A model generated the notes under the pieces. The model made no database searches. It had not been told where the DNA came from and was given only the letters and a program-made list of their open reading frames with translations. This document shows positions 5,615 through 6,231 of a stretch of DNA of 6,231 bases, one piece after another (position 1 is the stretch's first letter; the number at the start of each line of letters is the position of its first letter). Source of the DNA: Bacteriovoracaceae bacterium (lineage in GTDB: Bacteria; Bdellovibrionota; Bacteriovoracia; Bacteriovoracales; Bacteriovoracaceae); the NCBI GenBank assembly GCA_947442115.1, contig CANEVK010000167.1:1-6231 (forward strand). Reading direction: 5' to 3'. A program made the position numbers and the translations under genes.

Positions 5615-6231
5615 ATGGTTAAGAGCTTTTTATTTATGCTTACTTTGCTGACCATTATTAGCTCTTGTGGTCAGAAAAGTGTCATTAAGGCGAATGTTAA
5701 GTCACGGACCTTTGCTGAGGCCTATGGTGATGGTGAGTACGTTATAAGACCTTTGATTCTTCCTCTCTCTAATCAGGCCATTTCAGCTTTTGATTCTCCA
5801 GTCGAAAAAATTGATTTTATCGCCGGAGGATTTGTTCGGATGTTTATGAATCTTGGCGCTAATATGGGGCTTGGTCGAGCTAAATTAACTCTCACTCAGC
5901 CTGTTCCTGAAATTCCGACCGATGTAATTAAAGGGGCAAAAATTAAGCGACTTTTTCTTTTCATAAAACCTAAAGAAGGTAAGCAGCGATGGCAAACGTT
6001 TGTTCGACGTTTTTTCTTTGGTCAGGGAGATGTGACATTTGATTTTTTAGATAAGCTAGCCGTTAAAATTTCATCTGATAAGAAAGATAGCTTTGAATCC
6101 TGGTATCCTACTTTTGATTATAAAGGCTTAAAAAAGCGTGAGTACACTCCGCTTCAGTCCCTTTTTGAAGGCGAAGATCTTTATGATGAGTCCGTAAACT
6201 TACATCGTCAAAACTCTCTTGTGATTGTGAA
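5615..6231 (+). CDS. Predicted lipoprotein of unknown function (3' truncated)
   Basis: The frame is open from ATG 5615 to the window end (205 complete codons, no stop). The N-terminus is a short lipoprotein signal peptide: K3, a hydrophobic run of FLFMLTLLTII, then the lipobox ISSC with the lipidated cysteine at C18, followed by GQKS. Lipidation by Lgt and cleavage by LspA would anchor it to a membrane; there is no aspartate at +2 to suggest inner-membrane retention. The mature region mixes charged and hydrophobic strand-like stretches, for example IKRLFLFIKP (about 114-123), and a basic-aromatic patch RWQTFVRRFFFG (about 129-140). I do not recognise the family. It reads away from the barrel protein gene, with which it shares an intergenic region. 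The start is supported by AGGGG upstream and the lipobox at the right distance. Confidence 0.83.
   Translation, partial: MVKSFLFMLTLLTIISSCGQKSVIKANVKSRTFAEAYGDGEYVIRPLILPLSNQAISAFDSPVEKIDFIAGGFVRMFMNLGANMGLGRAKLTLTQPVPEIPTDVIKGAKIKRLFLFIKPKEGKQRWQTFVRRFFFGQGDVTFDFLDKLAVKISSDKKDSFESWYPTFDYKGLKKREYTPLQSLFEGEDLYDESVNLHRQNSLVIV

Noticed and set aside
1..6231. CRISPR array, insertion sequence or defence island
   Set aside because: No regularly spaced direct repeats, transposase motifs, terminal inverted repeats or defence-type domains were found; the genes are housekeeping or envelope/signalling.

Overview
The window reads as ordinary chromosome from a Gram-negative bacterium of moderately low GC. 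The evidence is a signal-peptide-bearing protein ending in the phenylalanine typical of outer-membrane barrels, a lipobox protein, a ClpX/Lon pair in the usual bacterial order, and a tRNA with an encoded CCA. The style of the proteins and the unfamiliar envelope proteins would suit a Bdellovibrionota-type (Bdellovibrio/Bacteriovorax-like) organism. That placement is inference only; no marker in the window proves it.

Layout, left to right. Positions 1-705 hold the C-terminal part of clpX, the AAA+ unfoldase of ClpXP, whose 5' part lies outside the window. A strong intrinsic terminator follows at 766-799. A short leader (about 822-892) then carries a candidate extended -10, a perfect 8-7-8 inverted repeat and a strong Shine-Dalgarno, and leads into a complete lon protease gene (893-3301) with all ATPase and protease catalytic residues present. 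A textbook UUCG-loop terminator closes lon. It is followed at once by a TTGACA promoter and a tRNA-Val(UAC) gene (3402-3477).

Positions 3575-4237 encode an OmpR/PhoB-type response regulator with no histidine kinase beside it. It converges on a minus-strand gene (4234-5448) for a predicted outer-membrane beta-barrel protein. The two stop codons are interlocked in a single CTAG. The barrel gene diverges from a lipoprotein gene (5615 to the window end, truncated) across a 166-bp intergenic region. That region holds candidate promoters for both directions and a nested dyad symmetry between them.

Together, the left half is a protein quality-control block: two ATP-dependent proteolysis genes separated by a terminator, so lon is probably controlled separately from clpX. 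The right half is a small envelope/signalling block whose functional connections (regulator, barrel, lipoprotein) are plausible from position only. I see no mobile element, CRISPR array, toxin-antitoxin pair or recognisable new defence system. The most interesting items are the lon leader inverted repeat, the dyad between the divergent envelope genes, the interlocked convergent stops, and the two envelope proteins I could not assign to a characterised family.
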